From positions 655,001-719,000 of the forward strand of contig CAMRHE010000462.1 of NCBI GenBank assembly GCA_947044405.1: DNA of 64,000 bases, given 5' to 3'. The notes under the pieces were generated by a model. The model was not told where the DNA came from, made no database searches, and was given only the letters and a program-made list of their open reading frames with translations. This document shows, piece by piece, positions 60,162 through 64,000 of this stretch. The position numbers and the translations under genes are program-made. How positions within the stretch are numbered: position 1 is the first letter of the stretch; every line of letters begins with the position of its first letter. The DNA is from Leptodactylus fallax. Lineage: Eukaryota > Chordata > Amphibia > Anura > Leptodactylidae.

Positions 60162-61330
60162 ACCGTAATTCTCCAAAAATAAGACCTACCCCGAAAATAA
60201 GCCCTAGCTAGATTTTTCAGGTTTTTTTGGAGTAGGCTTGAAATATAAATAATCCCTAGCTAATGTAACCCCTTCCCGACATCTGCCGTGCGATTACAGC
60301 AGATGCCGGGTCCTTATAGCTGGCGGCCACTCTGCTTTAGAGCGGCTACCATAGCTACCGTACCAGGTCTCTGCGGAGACCTGGAGTTAATGCCTGCGAT
60401 CAGTGTCTACCCTGATCGCGGGCATTGTTGAACGTGACCCCCCCCCTCCTTTCCACCAAAGTAGCACAACCGCCGGACTCTGATTGCAGGCATTGTTAAG
60501 TGTGACCTCCCCTCCACAGTCCCTAGGGCCGGTCTCAACCCTCTATAGCTAGTTATACCGGGTCTCCGATGTATAGTAGAGACCCGCAGTTAATGCCCGC
60601 AATCAGAGTCCATTCTGAACGCGGGCATTGTTGAGTGTGCCAGTCCGTGACCCCCCTCTCCCAAATCCACCCCCCAAAACAGAGCAATTATCCTCAGGCC
60701 AGTCCCCACCGGCCCCGTACCTTTCACGTTGCAGGTCGGCTCCCACGCGGCAAGATCGCGGGAGCTGACCCGTTCCTTTGACAGCCAGGAGCCTTTTGAA
60801 GGCTCCCAGGCCTGTCATAGGAATATTACTATTGAGGCTGGTCTATGACCAGCCTCAGTAGTAAAGTAGATAATCTCCCATAGACTGCAATACGTTGCAT
60901 TGCAATCTATGGGATGATTGCAGGTTCAAGCCCCTAGGAGGGGTTAATAGTAAAAGAAAAAAACAAACAAACACACAACACAATAAAAGTTCAAGCCCCC
61001 CCCCCCACTTTCACTAGAATACATATAAAACTAATATATTACTGTGAAACACATACACATGAGGTATCCCTGTGTCTGAAAACACCTGCTCTACAAACTT
61101 ATAAAATATTTTACCTCTATGGTGAATGCCGTACCAGAAAAAAAAAAAAAAAAATCTAAAGTGCCGAACTGCTGCTTTTTCACCTCTGATAAAAATTGAA
61201 ATAAAAAGCAATCAAATGTGTGATTGTTGTTCATGGAAAAAATTAAGACCTACCCCGAAAATAAGCCCTAGCCCTTTTTTCGGAGAAAAAATTAATACAA
61301 GACACAGTCTTATTTTCGGAGAAACATGGT
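60162..61330. mobile_element. MITE with CCGTAATTCTCC...AAATAAGACC ends, carrying an insertion
   Basis: CCGTAATTCTCCAAAAATAA (60163) is the inverse of TTATTTTCGGAGAAACATGG (to about 61329), and AAGACCTACCCCGAAAATAAGC occurs in both halves. TA stands at both edges, hinting at Tc1/mariner-type mobilisation. The two halves are separated by an anuran-type repeat (about 60250-61240). Confidence 0.65.
60250..61240. repeat. anuran-type dispersed repeat, copy 4
   Basis: Starts near GTAACCCCTTCCCGACATCTG and includes two related blocks with GTTAATGCCYGC and GCGGGCATTGTTGA (60387-60430 and 60580-60640), then the hairpin GGAGCCTTTTGAAGGCTCC (60788) and AAAGTGCCGAAC...CTCTGATAAAAATT, matching 22.3-22.5 kb. 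GC-richer in its first half than the rest of the window. Confidence 0.7.
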
Positions 61331-61544
61331 ATATTAGGGTAAATGAAACTCAGTTATGTAAAGTCAGTGAAAAGTAAAGTGGATATTTTTTAATTTTTAA
61401 TAGTATAATAATATAATTATGATTTTATATATTATATATTTTCATAAACATATAGATTTGTTATATATTATTTGTTATATATAAGTGTGAATCAAACATA
61501 CCAGACAGACCTATCACAGGCACTGCTGCAACGCCACAGATATC

Positions 61545-61582
<38 letters not shown>

Positions 61583-61967
61583 CCAGCACTGTATCAAATA
61601 AATATATGGTACACTTTTTGTTCCTGATTGCAGTAATTTTAATGAAACCATGGCAAAAATTATGCTTTTGCCAGCACATTTGGGCCTCATTCATGCATCC
61701 GTGGACATGTAAGGTCTGTGATTTTTCACGGATGATAGAAGTCCCTGCATCCCAGCGACATACTGGCCCGTATCAATTATAGTAATTGCCGTATCAGACT
61801 AACTTTATATGTCCAGGCACCATCTGCACGTTAAAGGACACGACTGACTGCTCATACAGCTTTATATATGTGTAATGACAGTAACCTCTATTACAGAATT
61901 GTCTGACCATTGTATAAGCAATGCTACCTCCGATGCCGCCCCTGCTACCTCTTGTGTCACCCCCTCT
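61331..61967. other. unassigned sequence with a poly(A) run
   Basis: A run of about 31 A at 61547-61577 may be the tail of a + strand retroposon, but no body was identified upstream. Otherwise nothing recognised. Confidence 0.45.
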
Positions 61968-62122
61968 ACCTCATAGATTGTAAGCGCTTGCGAACAGGGC
62001 CCTCAGTCCCATTGTGTGAATTGAATATTTCTTTGTAATGTATCTTTTTGTCAGTACTTGAACCCTACAAATTGTACAGTGCTGCGGAATATGTTAGCGC
62101 TATATAAATAAAATGTATTACT
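61968..62122 (+). repeat. SINE-like 3' end with GCGCTATATAAATAAA tail
   Basis: ATTGTAAGCGCTTGCGAACAGGGCCCTCAG then GTGCTGCGGAATATGTTAGC and GCGCTATATAAATAAA. Same tail as the SINEs at 15-16 kb but a different body, so probably another subfamily. Confidence 0.75.
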
Positions 62123-62497
62123 ATTATATTATAGTAATGGACAGTATGTTGCTGGGACACAGGGACTCCTAGCATCATAGATAACTATTATGCTAGGAGT
62201 AAAATGTAACTATGTAAAAAGTAACTCTTGTCTTATAAGTGAGGGAAACATATTTCTTAAAACTATATTGCAAAATCTGTCATATCTGTACTATCCATTT
62301 ATAAAACATTGTTTGATATTTGGAGGTACATTTTAAACAGCATATTTTACCTATCCTAGCCACAAAATAGGTGGTAAATGTTAGACTGTAGGGAGGTCCA
62401 CCAAACCTAAGAACGGAGGTCCCCAAGTTCACTGTGTGAATTGCGCAGGACTGTCCATGCATTACCACCACTCCATTCAATTCAATATACACATTTA
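62123..62497. other. unassigned spacer
   Basis: No gene or repeat recognised up to the TA target at 62496-62497. Confidence 0.4.
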
Positions 62498-64000
62498 CAG
62501 TGCCTTGCGAAAGTATTCGCCCCCCTTGAACTTTTCAACCTTTTGCCACATTTCAGGCTTCAAACATAAGGATATAAAATTTTAATTTTTTTGGTGAAGA
62601 ATCAACAACAAGTGGGACAAAATCGTGAAGTGGAACGAAATTTATTGGATATTTTAAACTTTTGTAAAAAATAAAAAACTGAAAAGTGGGGTGTGCCAAA
62701 TTATTCGGCCCCCTTAAGTTAATACTTTGTAGTGCCACCTTTTGCTGCGATTACAGCTGCAAGTCGCTTGGGGTATGTCTCTATCAGTTTCGCACATCGA
62801 GAGACTGAAATTCTTGCCCATTCTTCCTTGGAAAACAGCTTGAGCTCAGTGAGGTTGGATGGAGAGTGTTTGTGAACAGCAGTTTTCAGCTCTTTCCACA
62901 GATTCTCGATTGGATTCAGGTCTGGACTTTGACTTGGCCATTCTAACACCTGGATACGTATATTTGTGAACCATTCCATTGTAGATTTTGCTTTATGTTT
63001 GGGATCATTGTCTTGTTGGAAGATAAATCTCCGTCCCAGTCTCAGGTCTTTTGCAGACTCCAACAGGTTTTCTTCCAGAATGGTTCTGTATTTGGCTCCA
63101 TCCATCTTCCCATCAATTTTAACCATCTTCCCTGTCCCTGCTGAAGAAAAGCAGGCCCAAACCATGATGCTGCCACCACCATGTTTGACAGTGGGGATGG
63201 TGTGTTCAGGGTGATGAGCTGTGTTGCTTTTACGCCAAACATCGTTTTGCATTGTGGCCAAAAAGTTCGATTTTGGTTTCATCTGACCAGAGCACCTTCT
63301 TCCACATGTTTGGTGTCTCTCCCAGGTGGTTTGTGGCAAACTTTAAAGGAGACTTTTTATGGATATCTTTGAGAAATGGCTTTCTTCTTGCCACTCTTCC
63401 ATAAAGGCCAGATTTGTGCAGTGTACGACTGATTGTTGCCCTATGGACAGACTCTCCCACCTCAGCTGTAGATCTCTGTAGTTCATCCAGAGTGATCATG
63501 GGCCTCTTGGCTGCATCTCTGATCAGTCTTCTCCTTATTTGAGATGAAAGTTTAGAGGGACGGCTGGGACTTGGTAGATTTGCAGTGGTCTGATACTCCT
63601 TCCATTTCAATATGATCGCTTGCACAGTGCTCCTTGGGATGTTTAAAGTTTGGGAAATCTTTTTGTATCCAAATCCGGCTTTAAACTTCTCCACAACAGT
63701 ATCACGGACCTGCCTGGTGTGTTCCTTGGTCTTCATGATGCTCTCTGCACTTTAAACAGAACCCTGAGACTATCACAGAGCAGGCGCGTTTATACGGAGA
63801 CTTGATTACACACAGGTGGATTATATTTATCATATTTATCCTATATTTATATTATATTATATTTATCATATATTTATCATATATTTACCCATAACAACAA
63901 AAAAAAAGGGGAATCATCAGTCCATTTACGGACAACATTGGATCATTTAGGCCAGATCCTCACTGAAACTTCTGGAGTGAGTTTGCTAACACTGAAAGTA
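62498..64000 (-). mobile_element. Tc1/mariner element, family L, right end beyond the window
   Basis: CAGTGCCTTGCGAAAGTATTC at 62498 with the long family terminal repeat; a solo copy of that repeat is at 23897-24108. The transposase is on the minus strand. The 5' non-coding part continues to the window end and contains a local expansion of ATTTATCATAT-like units (63828-63888). The far inverted repeat is not in the window. Confidence 0.93.
62719..63736 (-). pseudogene. Tc1 transposase (DD34E), one frameshift
   Basis: ATG at 63736 (MKTKEHTRQVRD). Helix-turn-helix region with STVQAIILKWKEYQTT, second DNA-binding part, first aspartate LWSDETKIELFG. Just after FGHNAKR (about 63245) two bases appear missing, ending the frame at CLA; the correct reading continues as VWRKSN, then the SIMVWACFSSAGTG box, [11 protein letters not shown] and [11 protein letters not shown] (34-residue spacing) and GGTTKY with stop at 62719. 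One lesion separates it from an open gene. Confidence 0.93.

Overview
The window looks like a nuclear fragment of a vertebrate, most likely an anuran amphibian. One spliced vertebrate gene, calmegin (CLGN), lies on the + strand and is embedded in transposon-rich DNA. The organism call rests on three things: many young Tc1/mariner copies, a DIRS-type retroelement, and several copies of a dispersed repeat ending in runs like AAGGGGTTAA that I associate with frog genomes. That is recognition from memory, not a database result.

The gene: fourteen coding exons (2-15) can be read from 17992 to 55906 with consistent splice phases. They give a 606-residue ER chaperone: signal peptide, Ca2+/lectin globular domain, proline-rich P-domain arm with four type-1 and four type-2 motifs, one membrane span and an acidic cytosolic tail ending in RKRRVRKD. 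A possible non-coding first exon sits at about 3.63-3.83 kb. The 3' UTR runs to a polyadenylation signal at 56922. No second cellular protein gene was found.

Layout. 0-3.4 kb: partial Tc1, an L1-like endonuclease relic and an anuran repeat. 3.6-3.8 kb: possible exon 1. 7.3-9.8 kb: a hAT-like element containing a second hAT-like element that is mostly a minisatellite. 10-15 kb: a DD38E Tc1/mariner element and several fold-back MITEs. 15-17.6 kb: SINEs, one split by a Tc1. 18-35 kb: CLGN exons 2-11, with intron 4 filled by Tc1, SINE, hAT and retroposon insertions. 35-46.7 kb (intron 11): a large palindrome, an intact Tc1, and a DIRS retrotransposon split by DNA holding three Tc1 elements. 46.8-48.7 kb: exons 12-14. 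48.8-55.8 kb (intron 14): a truncated Tc1, a Helitron-like segment carrying a hAT MITE, and a Tc1 with another Tc1 inside its transposase gene. 55.8-57 kb: exon 15 and 3' UTR. 57-64 kb: MITEs, two decayed Tc1 elements and microsatellites.

Five transposase frames are still open: one DD38E (347 aa), two DD34E (340 and 344 aa) and two near-identical DD35E (338 aa). The rest carry identifiable stops, frameshifts or deletions. I see no convincing undescribed multi-gene system. The most notable structure is that in-frame CLGN exons 12-14 are bracketed by near-identical direct and inverted Tc1 copies. A second is a similar minisatellite motif shared by three different hAT elements.
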